The notes under the pieces were generated by a model. It was not told where the DNA came from and did no database searches. It saw only the letters and a program-made list of their open reading frames with translations. Shown in pieces: positions 17,391 through 24,690 of a DNA stretch of 64,000 bases; position 1 is the stretch's first letter; the number at the start of each line of letters is the position of its first letter. The DNA comes from Paraglaciecola mesophila. Lineage in GTDB: Bacteria; Pseudomonadota; Gammaproteobacteria; Enterobacterales; Alteromonadaceae. The position numbers and the translations under genes are program-made. The stretch lies in assembly GCF_009906955.1 (NCBI RefSeq), contig NZ_CP047656.1:930001-994000 (forward strand), in the 5' to 3' direction.

Positions 17391-17864
17391 TTAAGGCTGA
17401 TACGGCAATGAGGATTGGTGCAAAATAATGCGTACCTTGCCATCGTCACATATTTTAAATACAAAGCTCTTGTTCACAAAAATATGACTGTCGTCTTCAC
17501 CAATAAAATGCACGTTACATTGCACAATAGCTAAATCATTGTGCAGGATAAAATCCTCTTTACTAAACCAAACTTTAACCCAAGGTTTAAGCTTGAATCC
17601 TTTGTCATCGGGGTATTCACTGTTTCCACCAACAAAATAGGAAAGTGCACCTTCTTTCGTCGGACGAAACGTTTGTTGACCAAATGTAAGTGTTGGCTTA
17701 AACAACACATGTCCATTGTCGTAATCGTAACTTTCAGATAACACCTGAAGAGAGAACGCTTGAACATCGCCTCCCTCAGAATGCACTTTTCCAACTTTTA
17801 CAACGTTGTCGCACCACGTTTGCAGCGCGGTATGTACCATTTCTTTAGTAAACATAATATTCAT
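17391..17864 (-). CDS. Hypothetical protein, possible SnoaL/NTF2-like fold
   Basis: This is a 157-residue soluble protein without signal or membrane segments. The pattern of an N-terminal helix (VHTALQTWCDNVVKVGKV) followed by curved beta strands ending in IFVNKSFVFKI and KVRIILHQSSLPYQP resembles the SnoaL/NTF2-like superfamily, in which the last strands and a terminal HQSS are typical. No catalytic residues can be assigned. Two in-frame ATGs (17864, 17855) are possible, with AGGAG just upstream. It is a single gene with its own terminator. Fold assignment is tentative. Confidence 0.75.
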   Translation of the reverse strand: MNIMFTKEMVHTALQTWCDNVVKVGKVHSEGGDVQAFSLQVLSESYDYDNGHVLFKPTLTFGQQTFRPTKEGALSYFVGGNSEYPDDKGFKLKPWVKVWFSKEDFILHNDLAIVQCNVHFIGEDDSHIFVNKSFVFKICDDGKVRIILHQSSLPYQP

Positions 17865-18143
17865 TCTCTCCTATTAGGGCGTTGTCTTTAAGGGGCTTAA
17901 TACTCAGGTTAAACCTTCAAGCAACTCCAATTTCTAGCCATACAAACACATTCACTCTACCGTTCAATAACCTAGCATGTGTATCACACCTATTGTTACT
18001 TAGCGAAGCGCTTATTCATTTTCATTGCGACACATTATTACGTGATAACATAACATTTGCAGATTAACTATTTTTCAAAGGATATCAACAGAGATTAGAG
18101 ATAGCTTTTATCTATCAACACTCAGTATAGGCTTTCTTTTGAG

Positions 18144-18356
18144 TTGGTAGACATTATTAGCCGCTGTATTCGTGATGATAAGGCAGGTCATATCGATAAC
18201 ACTCAAAGCCTTACCTTACAACGATTGGGATTAGACTCTGCTCAGTGGTTAACCTTAACTACCGAGTTTGAAAAACACTTCTGCTACGCTGCTGGTGCGG
18301 AGCAAATGATGAATGCCTTTAAGCGCATACTCATCATCAACGACTACGAGGAATGA
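18144..18356 (+). CDS. Small acyl-carrier-protein-like ORF (possible remnant)
   Basis: This is a 70-codon ORF starting at TTG 18144. The frame is open from 18105 but has no ATG and no clear ribosome site. The segment LTLQRLGLDSAQWLTLTTEFEKHF looks like the phosphopantetheine-attachment helix of an acyl carrier protein (LGxDS followed by an amphipathic helix and E-x-x-F). The rest is the length of the last ACP helices. It may be a short ACP, or the tail of a decayed gene left with the nearby integrase remnant. Function cannot be assigned. Confidence 0.4.
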   Translation: MVDIISRCIRDDKAGHIDNTQSLTLQRLGLDSAQWLTLTTEFEKHFCYAAGAEQMMNAFKRILIINDYEE

Positions 18357-18586
18357 GCAACGCAAACGCATTGTTAAAACGTACTTAAGCCCCACAAACA
18401 AGAAAACCTTTACATAAGCTGAAGGTAGACGCTTGTCTAAAAACAGACCTTGCGCGCCTTTTTCTTCCTCAGCGCTCAATATTCCAGTAAAAACCCTTAA
18501 TCACTTAGATCCCAAAGCATTTTGACGCTTTTGAAAGTGATTATCCCCTTGAGCACGGAAACCTTTATAGCACTTTAAAAATGGGG

Positions 18587-18614
18587 GTCTTCGTAAGCTT
18601 GTCTTCGTAAGCTT
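18587..18614. repeat. Tandem duplication of 14 bp
   Basis: GTCTTCGTAAGCTT occurs twice in perfect head-to-tail copies (18587-18600 and 18601-18614), directly before the integrase remnant. It may mark a rearrangement junction. Confidence 0.85.
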
Positions 18615-18616
18615 GA

Positions 18617-18853
18617 TCACGGTTCGCGCTGGCCAGCTTCGACCAAAGATGGCGCAAAGCAATCATTAAAGCTCGCGAAGCAACAGAACTACCTTTAGAT
18701 TTCACATTCCATGATTTAAAAGCGAAAGGCATATCAGATTACGCAGGCACCACGGCAGAAAAGCAACGCGCAAGTGTTCACAAAAGCGAAACACAAATCT
18801 CAATATACGAAAGGAAAGTTCAGGTCATTCCTACCGTTGAAAGCAAGAAATAA
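18617..18853 (+). pseudogene. C-terminal remnant of a tyrosine integrase
   Basis: An open frame runs without a start from 18617 to a TAA at 18851-18853. It encodes LASFDQRWRKAIIKARE, then FTFHDLKAKGISDYAG, then SETQISIYERKVQVIP. This matches the C-terminal end of phage/island tyrosine recombinases: the H-D-L-(K/R)-(A/R)-K-G box and the usual GHKSETQ..IY(D/E)RK region with the catalytic Tyr. The box-III Gly-His reads VHK here. The N-terminal and core domains, including the first catalytic Arg, are gone. It stops 109 bp from the 3' end of tRNA-Leu, a common island attachment site. Confidence 0.8.
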
Positions 18854-18961
18854 GCAATAATATTCTGAAACGATATTCTGAAAATATTCCGAAATAGATT
18901 TAAAGCAAGAATTGAGAATAAATAGTTATATCGGAAAGATAATAAAAACAATAATCTAGAA

Positions 18962-19048
18962 TGGTGCCCGGGGCCGGACTTGAACCGGCACGATCTTACG
19001 ATCGAGGGATTTTAAATCCCTTGTGTCTACCAATTTCACCACCCGGGC
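18962..19048 (-). tRNA. tRNA-Leu (anticodon UAA)
   Basis: The 87-nt gene folds as a class II tRNA: acceptor GCCCGGG/CCCGGGC, anticodon stem GGGAT with loop TTTAAAA (anticodon TAA), a variable arm, T-loop GGTTCAAGTCC, and CCA encoded. It is the last gene of the Gly-Cys-Leu cluster. The integrase remnant lies beyond its 3' end. Confidence 0.97.
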
Positions 19049-19099
19049 ATCGGGGGGATACTTGCTATTAATAACAAGCTGGTATTGCTAAAGCGTTAA

Positions 19100-19173
19100 T
19101 GGAGGCGGAACCCGGAGTCGAACCGAGATCCACGGATTTGCAATCCGCTGCATAGCCATTCTGCCATTCCGCC
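19100..19173 (-). tRNA. tRNA-Cys (anticodon GCA)
   Basis: The 74-nt gene has acceptor GGCGGAA/TTCCGCC, anticodon loop with GCA (CGGATTGCAAATCCG), T-arm GGTTCGACTCC and encoded CCA. It is the middle gene of the cluster. Confidence 0.97.
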
Positions 19174-19178
19174 TTACT

Positions 19179-19199
19179 TGGAGCGAGAAACGAAATTCG
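19179..19199 (-). repeat. Fragment of a duplicated tRNA-Gly 3' end
   Basis: The 21 bases from 19179 match the 3' end of tRNA-Gly (19249-19269) with two mismatches, at exactly 70 bp distance. The remainder of the tRNA is not recognisable. It looks like the tail of a second, decayed tRNA-Gly copy between tRNA-Cys and the intact tRNA-Gly. Confidence 0.75.
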
Positions 19200-19248
19200 T
19201 ATCTGGCTACCACTAGTAAAACCATCTTTACTAGTTACTGCATTAATT

Positions 19249-19323
19249 TGGAGCGGGAAACGAGATTCGAACTCGCGACCCCAACCTTGGCAAGGTTGTG
19301 CTCTACCACTGAGCTATTCCCGC
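19249..19323 (-). tRNA. tRNA-Gly (anticodon GCC)
   Basis: The 75-nt gene has acceptor GCGGGAA/TTCCCGC, D-arm AGCTCAGTGGTAGAGC, anticodon loop with GCC (CAACCTTGCCAAGGTTG), T-arm GAGTTCGAATCTC and encoded CCA. It is the first gene of the Gly-Cys-Leu transcript. Confidence 0.97.
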
Positions 19324-19406
19324 ACCTGTTTTAAAAAGCTAACTGAGTAAGTAACGGTAACTTGTTTACTTAGCGAGTTGTGTGCTGCTCTCTAAATCTG
19401 GGCTGC

Positions 19407-19434
19407 ATTTTACATTCACTATCAAGACTGTCAA
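19407..19434 (-). promoter_or_regulatory. Sigma-70 promoter of the tRNA Gly-Cys-Leu cluster
   Basis: On the minus strand a consensus -35 TTGACA (19429-19434) and -10 TAAAAT (19407-19412) are separated by 16 bp, with a GC-rich GCAGCCC after the -10. Transcription would start about 75 bases before tRNA-Gly. Confidence 0.85.
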
Positions 19435-19515
19435 CAACAAAAATAACAATTTGTGACTGACTGCTGGATTTTTGACTAAAGCGCTTTTTTTTCAAACAAT
19501 TTAGCCCTAATAACC

Positions 19516-20088
19516 TTATTTTGACTCCGATTTTGACAGTGATGGCCATGCCGCAAGCGTGTAAGAAATCATCGACCAGAACGATAATATTGCTGCAAAG
19601 TACAATAATATGTATCCCAAGGTAACCCAATAAATTGGAATTCCCATAAAATATTCTAATTCCGAGAGCAAACCAATTAAGGCGAGCATCTGGGCCATGG
19701 TTTTTGCTTTGCCCATAAACGACACTTTTACGGTATCTTGTAGTCCTTTTTGGCCCATCCATTCTCGTAGCGCAGAAATATATATTTCACGCGCCAAGAG
19801 CAGAATTGCCGGAACCGTTATCCAGATAGAGGCATAAGTGTGAGTAATTAATATTAATGCCGTGGCCACAATAAGTTTGTCAGCAACGGGATCTAAAAAG
19901 GCACCAAAAGCTGTCGACTGTTGTAACTTTCTGGCTAAATAGCCATCGAACCAATCTGTAATGGCCGCAAACCAAAACACAAATGCAGCAGCTTGGTGAG
20001 CCCACTGCCAATCAAGAAAATACACAGCGACGAAAATCGGTATCAGTAACACTCGGATCACTGTGATGATATTTGGGATAGTCCACAT
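19516..20088 (-). CDS. pgsA: CDP-diacylglycerol--glycerol-3-phosphate 3-phosphatidyltransferase
   Basis: This inner-membrane enzyme makes phosphatidylglycerophosphate, the committed step to phosphatidylglycerol and cardiolipin. It has 190 residues, usual for PgsA, and five or so membrane segments. The CDP-alcohol phosphotransferase motif is complete: Asp45, Asp48-Gly49, Ala52-Arg53, Gly62, Asp66 and Asp70 in TDWFDGYLARK...GAFLDPVADK. It follows uvrC by 68 bp on the same strand, giving the conserved uvrY-uvrC-pgsA order of gammaproteobacteria. Confidence 0.96.
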   Translation of the reverse strand: MWTIPNIITVIRVLLIPIFVAVYFLDWQWAHQAAAFVFWFAAITDWFDGYLARKLQQSTAFGAFLDPVADKLIVATALILITHTYASIWITVPAILLLAREIYISALREWMGQKGLQDTVKVSFMGKAKTMAQMLALIGLLSELEYFMGIPIYWVTLGYILLYFAAILSFWSMISYTLAAWPSLSKSESK

Positions 20089-20156
20089 GGAGCGGTGAGT
20101 CCTCGTTATTAGTTGGTAGGCTGCCCTACTCGTTACGTGTTAACCACGTACTATTG

Positions 20157-21983
20157 TTAATTATGGATATGGTCATAAATCGTATCCGCTAGTTCTGCGC
20201 TGATCCCTGGCACATTGGCGATTTCACTGCGACTTGCTTGCAATATACCCTGCAAGCCCCCCATGTATTTCAATAAGCTTTGACGGCGCTTTGCACCCAC
20301 ACCTGGAATAGACTCCAGTTTAGAAGTCTTTTTGTCCTTTTGACGCCGCGCCCTGTGCCCGGTAATTGCAAACCGGTGCGACTCGTCTCGAATATGCTGA
20401 ATAAGATGCAGCGCGATAGAGTCACCAGATAATGGGATAGTAGCATGGTTGCCTGCCAAAATAAGCGTTTCCAAACCTGCCTTACGGCTACTGCCTTTTG
20501 CTACCCCAATCAGTAACGGTTTTTTTTCATGCTTCCAATTTTCAAAGTATTCTTCTGCCTGAGTTAACTGGCCCTTGCCCCCATCTATAAATAAGATGTC
20601 TGGAATTTTACTGTCATCCTTTACGTCGCGATAACGCCTAGCAAGGGCTTGTGCCATAGCAGCATAATCGTCCCCTGGGGTTATGCCTTCAATATTAAAA
20701 CGTCGATAATCCGCTTTAAAAGGCCCCTCGCGGTTAAATACCACACAAGAGGCCACAGTTAACTGACCGGATGTATGACTGATATCAAAACATTCCATGC
20801 GCTGAATGGGTTGCTCAAATTCAAGAATTTTTTCTAATTCGGTATACCGCGCAAATACTGACTTCTGCTGACCTTGCTTAGCAATTAATGCGTTTTCCGC
20901 ATTGGTATTGGCCAAATCTAAATATCGACGCTTTTCATCTCTGACTCCTCGATAGAACTGAATACGACGGCCAGCTTCTTTGGTCAGTAGTTCTTCTATT
21001 GCACCTTGCTCACTCAACTCTATTGGGGTCACTATTTGTTTAGGGATGACTTTGTTGCCAGCTAAATAGAATTGCAGAATGAATGACTGAAATACTTCTT
21101 CATCTGTCGCATCAGCTGGCACTTTAGGATAAAAGCTTTTACTGCCTAATAGTTTGTTATCGCGAATAAATAAGCCTTGAATACTGGCGATACCATTTCG
21201 ATAGGCAAAACCAAACACATCCATTTCTTCTTGGTTTCCACTGACCCACTGCTGTTCTTGCACTTTATTAAGAGCACTTATTTGATCACGATAGCGCGCA
21301 GCGGCCTCAAAGCGCAGGTTTTCACTCGCACTTTCCATGCGCTTAACAAGCGAATCTATCACTTGCTTGTTTTTCCCTTTTAAAAACATCCGTGCTAAGT
21401 CAACTTGCGCTTGGTATTCTTCATCCGTCACTAACCCTTCTACGCATGGGCCTGCACAACGTTGCAGTTGATACTGCAAGCAAGGCCGCGACCGAGCGCG
21501 GTAGTAGCTATCTTCACATTGACGAATAGGAAATATCCGCTGCATAGTACGCAAACTTTCGCGCACCGCCCAGGCACTTGGATATGGCCCAAAATATTCG
21601 CCTTTGAGCTTTTTGGGCCCACGGTGGTTGGCTAATCGAGGGTGTTCATGAGCAGACAAAAAGATAAAGGGATAAGATTTATCGTCCCGTAGTAAAACGT
21701 TGTAACGTGGCTTGTATTTCTTGATGAAATTATTTTCAAGAATAAAAGCTTCCGCTTCGCTGTGAACCACGGTGACATCCATGTGGGCAATTTGCTTAAC
21801 CAATGACTGAGTTTTAATGCTGTCAACTTGGCTACGAAAGTAACTAGATACGCGGTTTTTAAGATTTTTGGCTTTGCCTACGTAAATCACATCCTGCTTG
21901 TGATTATACATGCGATAAACGCCGGGTTGGTGAGTGAGGTCCTTAAGAAACGCCTTAGGATCAAATTCGTTAATATCGCTCAT
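20157..21983 (-). CDS. uvrC: UvrABC excinuclease subunit C
   Basis: This is a 608-residue nucleotide excision repair nuclease that makes both incisions around a UvrB-marked lesion. In order it has the GIY-YIG domain (GVYRMYNHKQDVIYVGKAKNL), a Cys-rich segment (CLQYQLQRCAGPC), the UVR motif (about 200-240), the RNase H-like nuclease (MECFDISHTSG, FIDGGKGQL) and a C-terminal tandem HhH (SIPGVGAKRRQSLL). All are full length. It starts 4 bp after the uvrY stop, so translation is probably coupled to the regulator. Confidence 0.97.
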   Translation of the reverse strand: MSDINEFDPKAFLKDLTHQPGVYRMYNHKQDVIYVGKAKNLKNRVSSYFRSQVDSIKTQSLVKQIAHMDVTVVHSEAEAFILENNFIKKYKPRYNVLLRDDKSYPFIFLSAHEHPRLANHRGPKKLKGEYFGPYPSAWAVRESLRTMQRIFPIRQCEDSYYRARSRPCLQYQLQRCAGPCVEGLVTDEEYQAQVDLARMFLKGKNKQVIDSLVKRMESASENLRFEAAARYRDQISALNKVQEQQWVSGNQEEMDVFGFAYRNGIASIQGLFIRDNKLLGSKSFYPKVPADATDEEVFQSFILQFYLAGNKVIPKQIVTPIELSEQGAIEELLTKEAGRRIQFYRGVRDEKRRYLDLANTNAENALIAKQGQQKSVFARYTELEKILEFEQPIQRMECFDISHTSGQLTVASCVVFNREGPFKADYRRFNIEGITPGDDYAAMAQALARRYRDVKDDSKIPDILFIDGGKGQLTQAEEYFENWKHEKKPLLIGVAKGSSRKAGLETLILAGNHATIPLSGDSIALHLIQHIRDESHRFAITGHRARRQKDKKTSKLESIPGVGAKRRQSLLKYMGGLQGILQASRSEIANVPGISAELADTIYDHIHN

Positions 21984-21986
21984 GAA

Positions 21987-22631
21987 TTACAAATTATCTG
22001 AGCTTATCAACTTATGCCGAAGGGCCAGATGAGTGAGTTCAACATCTGTACTCACATTGAGCTTTTCAAACATTCTATACCTATGGGTATTAACCGTTTT
22101 CGCACTGATGTTCAAAAATTTAGCGATGTCAGGGACTTTCGAGCCCTTAGTTAACATTAACGTAATCTCGAGCTCTCGCTCAGATAAGCATTCAAAGGGG
22201 TTGCCATCAGTAAAGTCTAACGCACCGATAGCAATTTGCTGCGCAATATCAGGCGAAACGTACTTTTGACCTGCGGCCACTTTACGGATTGCTAACTCCA
22301 TCTCATTAGGATCAGAATCTTTGGTTAAGTAACCAAACGCGCCCATACGCATTACTTTCGCTGGGATAGGATTCTCTTTGTGAACCGATAACACAATGAC
22401 ACGTGTGTTTTCACTAAAACGCAAGATCTGCTTGGTCGCTTCCAAACCACCAATGCCAGGCATACTCATATCCATTAGTACCAAATCGGGTGCGTTTTTG
22501 CGGCAAAATTTCACTGCTTCTTCACCCGTTGTAGCTTCTCCAACTACGACAAAACCTTGTACATCTTCCAAAATACGTCTTATTCCGGTTCTGACCAACT
22601 CATGGTCATCAACCAACAATATTTTTATCAA
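21987..22631 (-). CDS. uvrY: Response regulator UvrY/GacA (LuxR/FixJ type)
   Basis: This is a 214-residue two-component regulator, normally phosphorylated by BarA/GacS and activating Csr-antagonising small RNAs. The receiver domain has the DD pair (VDDH, 8-9), phospho-acceptor Asp54 (VLMDMSMPG) and the conserved Lys. The C-terminal LuxR HTH is at about 148-205 (LSERELEITLMLTKG, IAKFLNISAKTVNTHRYRMFEKL). The start is TTG at 22631 with AGGAG seven bases upstream. The Shine-Dalgarno lies in a small CTCCT-AA-AGGAG palindrome. It is the first gene of uvrY-uvrC-pgsA. Confidence 0.95.
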   Translation of the reverse strand: MIKILLVDDHELVRTGIRRILEDVQGFVVVGEATTGEEAVKFCRKNAPDLVLMDMSMPGIGGLEATKQILRFSENTRVIVLSVHKENPIPAKVMRMGAFGYLTKDSDPNEMELAIRKVAAGQKYVSPDIAQQIAIGALDFTDGNPFECLSERELEITLMLTKGSKVPDIAKFLNISAKTVNTHRYRMFEKLNVSTDVELTHLALRHKLISSDNL

Positions 22632-22770
22632 ACAAGTGCTCCTAAAGGAGAGTAATTTTTCTCATGCATGGGAGTTAATATCACATAAAAGTGAAATGAT
22701 TTCAGCTCTCAATTACCTTATATTTAATCAAAACAGAGGTTTATTCACTAAAGCTGCACACTTTTTGTAC

Positions 22771-23004
22771 TTATCGGTAAAAATGAGTACTAAGCCGATT
22801 CCAACCTATGATGGTATCTTTCAAGCCTTGCCCCGTGTTTCTTGCTAAGCACGTGTTGATTGAGCAACAAATTGTCCATCTATTTTCACAATCAGGAACC
22901 CGTACTGGGGCGATGGGTTTACCACCACAACGACACTTACTCGGTACATCTGCTATGTCAGCAAGGCGCTTCGACAAACTACCCACTTCACTTTTGTGTT
23001 TCAT
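22771..23004 (-). CDS. Small Cys-rich zinc-ribbon-like protein (resembles Lar restriction-alleviation family)
   Basis: This is a 77-residue protein with two Cys pairs: CRCGG (residues 24-26 region) and ICCSINTC. It ends in a GLKDTIIGWNRLS segment. The pattern C-x-C-G-G-...-C-x(4)-C followed by ...A/T-x-x-W-N-R-L is that of Lar-type zinc ribbons, phage and chromosomal proteins that modulate type I restriction. The match is by eye and the exact Cys spacing differs from the classical CPFCGG. No strong ribosome site is seen. It lies upstream of uvrY on the same strand. Confidence 0.55.
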   Translation of the reverse strand: MKHKSEVGSLSKRLADIADVPSKCRCGGKPIAPVRVPDCENRWTICCSINTCLARNTGQGLKDTIIGWNRLSTHFYR

Positions 23005-23203
23005 ATTTTAACTGAACCGATATTACCGATAGCCAAGAGGATAAAGTAAATAACCCCACAAAGTCACGGTTAACTTTTGTCAATCGTACTAATTTAATAA
23101 TTTACACAAAAAATTATGATATTTACATAATGCTGAAAGTGAAACGCTGTTATAAATGCCGGTGAACGAACAGCAACAATAGCTAGATTGGGGAATATAG
23201 CCA

Positions 23204-23255
23204 CGGGGGTTCTCACCCTCACTACCGACACGACTAAAACAAAAAAGCCCCAACG
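23204..23255. repeat. 52-bp direct repeat, copy A
   Basis: This copy matches 23387-23438 at roughly 46 of 52 positions, at a distance of 183 bp. It includes the left arm of the terminator (AAAAAAGCCCCAAC), but the right arm is imperfect here. Confidence 0.75.
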
Positions 23256-23386
23256 GATAGGTTGTGGATTTGGATCTATCTAAAAATACGGAAAACAACG
23301 CGAGGGATGTACTCAGGCACTTCCCTGTGCCTGACACTACGTGCGCCTTCGGCGGTAATGAATGTTCCTGACATTCGTTCGAACCG

Positions 23387-23438
23387 CGGGGGACCTCACC
23401 CTCACTACCGACACAGCAAAAACAAAAAAGCCCCAACG
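23387..23438. repeat. 52-bp direct repeat, copy B
   Basis: This is the second copy of the 52-bp unit. It merges into the intact terminator stem downstream of the tRNA-Ser genes. Confidence 0.75.
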
Positions 23439-23459
23439 AACAACGTTGAGGCTTTTTTT
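23424..23459 (-). terminator. Terminator of the tRNA-Ser tandem
   Basis: The stem AAGCC(C)CAACG / CGTTG(A)GGCTT has A and T runs on both sides, so it can act in both directions. It lies directly after the 3' end of the last tRNA-Ser in the transcript. Confidence 0.85.
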
Positions 23460-23466
23460 GTTTTTA

Positions 23467-23558
23467 TGGCGGATAGCGAGGGATTCGAACCCCCGGTAGG
23501 TTTGACCCTACGTCTGATTTCAAGTCAGGTGCATTAAACCGAGCTCTGCCAGCTATCC
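23467..23558 (-). tRNA. tRNA-Ser (anticodon UGA), second copy
   Basis: The 92-nt class II tRNA has acceptor GGATAGC/GCTATCC, anticodon loop CTTGAAA (TGA), a long variable arm, T-arm GGGTTCGAATCCC and encoded CCA. It differs from the copy at 23624 mainly in the acceptor stem. Confidence 0.97.
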
Positions 23559-23623
23559 AATTCTTTTTGTATAAATAGATTCTTATCTAACAAATTGATT
23601 TAAATCTATTTACTAACACAATA

Positions 23624-23715
23624 TGGCGGAGAGGGAGGGATTCGAACCCCCGGTAGGTGTGACCCTACGTCTGATTTCAAGTCAGGTGCATTAAACCGAG
23701 CTCTGCCACCTCTCC
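23624..23715 (-). tRNA. tRNA-Ser (anticodon UGA), first copy
   Basis: The 92-nt class II tRNA has acceptor GGAGAGG/CCTCTCC, anticodon TGA and encoded CCA. It lies 65 bp upstream of a near-identical copy and is presumably co-transcribed with it. Confidence 0.97.
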
Positions 23716-23730
23716 GAATTGAGGGCCCGA

Positions 23731-23759
23731 ATATTAATGGCGTTTTCCGTGCTTGTAAA
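23731..23759 (-). promoter_or_regulatory. Promoter of the tRNA-Ser tandem with GC-rich discriminator
   Basis: On the minus strand the -35 TTTACA (23754-23759) and -10 TAATAT (23731-23736) are separated by 17 bp. The GC-rich discriminator CGGGCCC follows, typical of stringently controlled stable-RNA promoters. The tRNA begins about 16 bases downstream of the -10. Confidence 0.8.
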
Positions 23760-23813
23760 GCCTTTATTGGTCAAAACATTCTGACCGAGCACAATTTAAT
23801 CACACTGGGCATT

Positions 23814-23844
23814 TTTACATCAAGTTACTAATATTTCGTATAAT
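23814..23844 (+). promoter_or_regulatory. Probable promoter of the Bax-inhibitor-1 gene
   Basis: A consensus -10 TATAAT (23839-23844) with TTTACA (23814-23819) 19 bp upstream lies about 100 bp before the start codon. The -10 is strong but the spacer is long. Confidence 0.5.
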
Positions 23845-23946
23845 AGTCGACGCTAACACTTGAATAATTGAACAAAACCCCATACAAAGGCATCATAGAT
23901 ATATTATCTGTTTTCACTACATCACTTTACCTATTGGAGGTAACAA

Positions 23947-24615
23947 ATGGAACATCGTACTACGTATAGCAATACTGCTCAGGGTTCTGCCCTGCAAACA
24001 AACAAGGTCTTGCGCAATACGTACCTACTATTGGCAATGACTCTGACATTTAGCGCAGTGTGTGCTGGTATAGCTGCTGCAATGAATATCGGCCCAGGTG
24101 CTGCGTTAGGTATGAACCTTGCCGCATTGGTTATGATTTTCTTTTTAAATAAAGCGTCACAAAGTTCAATGGGCATTTTATTCGTATTTGCCTTTACCGG
24201 TTTATTAGGTGGTTCTTTGGGCTATACCTTAAATTACTATGCTGGTTTCCAAAATGGTCCTGAAATGATCATGCAGGCCTTTGGCGCGACCGCATTAGTG
24301 TTCTTTGGTTTATCTGGCTATGTTTTAACAACGAAGAAAGACTTCTCTTTCATGGGTGGTTTCTTAATCGTTGGCTTAATCGTGGCGGTTGTTGCGTCTT
24401 TAGCTAACCTGTTTTTCCAAATTCCAGCCCTTAGCTTGGCTGTCAGTGCTGCTATCGTGTTTATTATGTCTGGCTTCATCTTGTTTGATACTAGCCGTAT
24501 TATCAACGGTGGAGAAACCAACTATATTCGCGCGACAGTATCAATGTACTTGAATATTTATAACTTGTTCACGTCTATCCTTCACCTACTTGGTGCTTTC
24601 GGTGGCGATGATTAA
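23947..24615 (+). CDS. Bax inhibitor-1/YccA family membrane protein
   Basis: This is a 222-residue inner-membrane protein with seven hydrophobic segments after a short N-terminal tail. It has the BI-1 family features VLRNTYLLLAMTL and, near the C-terminus, FDTSRIINGGETNYI, where acidic residues form the proton/calcium-sensing pair in studied homologues. The E. coli relative YccA inhibits FtsH, and relatives leak calcium. The ribosome site GGAGG lies seven bases before the ATG. It is monocistronic with a strong terminator. Confidence 0.93.
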   Translation: MEHRTTYSNTAQGSALQTNKVLRNTYLLLAMTLTFSAVCAGIAAAMNIGPGAALGMNLAALVMIFFLNKASQSSMGILFVFAFTGLLGGSLGYTLNYYAGFQNGPEMIMQAFGATALVFFGLSGYVLTTKKDFSFMGGFLIVGLIVAVVASLANLFFQIPALSLAVSAAIVFIMSGFILFDTSRIINGGETNYIRATVSMYLNIYNLFTSILHLLGAFGGDD

Positions 24616-24630
24616 TCGTTAATGTGTTGC

Positions 24631-24660
24631 AAAAACACCCCGCCTCGTCGGGGTGTTTTT
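24631..24660 (+). terminator. Rho-independent terminator after the BI-1 gene
   Basis: AAAAACACCCCG and CGGGGTGTTTTT form a GC-rich stem followed by a T-run, 16 bases after the stop. Confidence 0.93.
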
Positions 24661-24690
24661 ATTTGTACTAAACTCAGGTGATTTTCAATT

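Larger units (their letters stand above)
23005..23466. other. 462-bp intergenic region with repeats and hairpins downstream of tRNA-Ser
   Basis: No gene is supported. The region holds two 52-bp direct repeats (23204-23255, 23387-23438) and small perfect hairpins (CAGGCAC/GTGCCTG near 23314-23333; GAATG/CATTC near 23360-23376). A strong terminator lies at its right end. Frames crossing it are artefacts of the repeats. Confidence 0.6.

Noticed and set aside
18357..18586. Further coding remnants of a lost island between the ACP-like ORF and the integrase tail
   Set aside because: Short open stretches exist in several frames but none resembles a protein family I can recognise.
23089..23436. 115-codon minus-strand frame with an internal protein-level repeat
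   Set aside because: The repeat in the protein is just the 52-bp DNA repeat read in frame. Composition and lack of a start signal argue against a gene.
23262..23537. 91-codon frame ending MADSEGFEPPVG... across the tRNA-Ser gene
   Set aside because: It is the familiar false translation of a tRNA-Ser gene and its flank, with no ribosome site.
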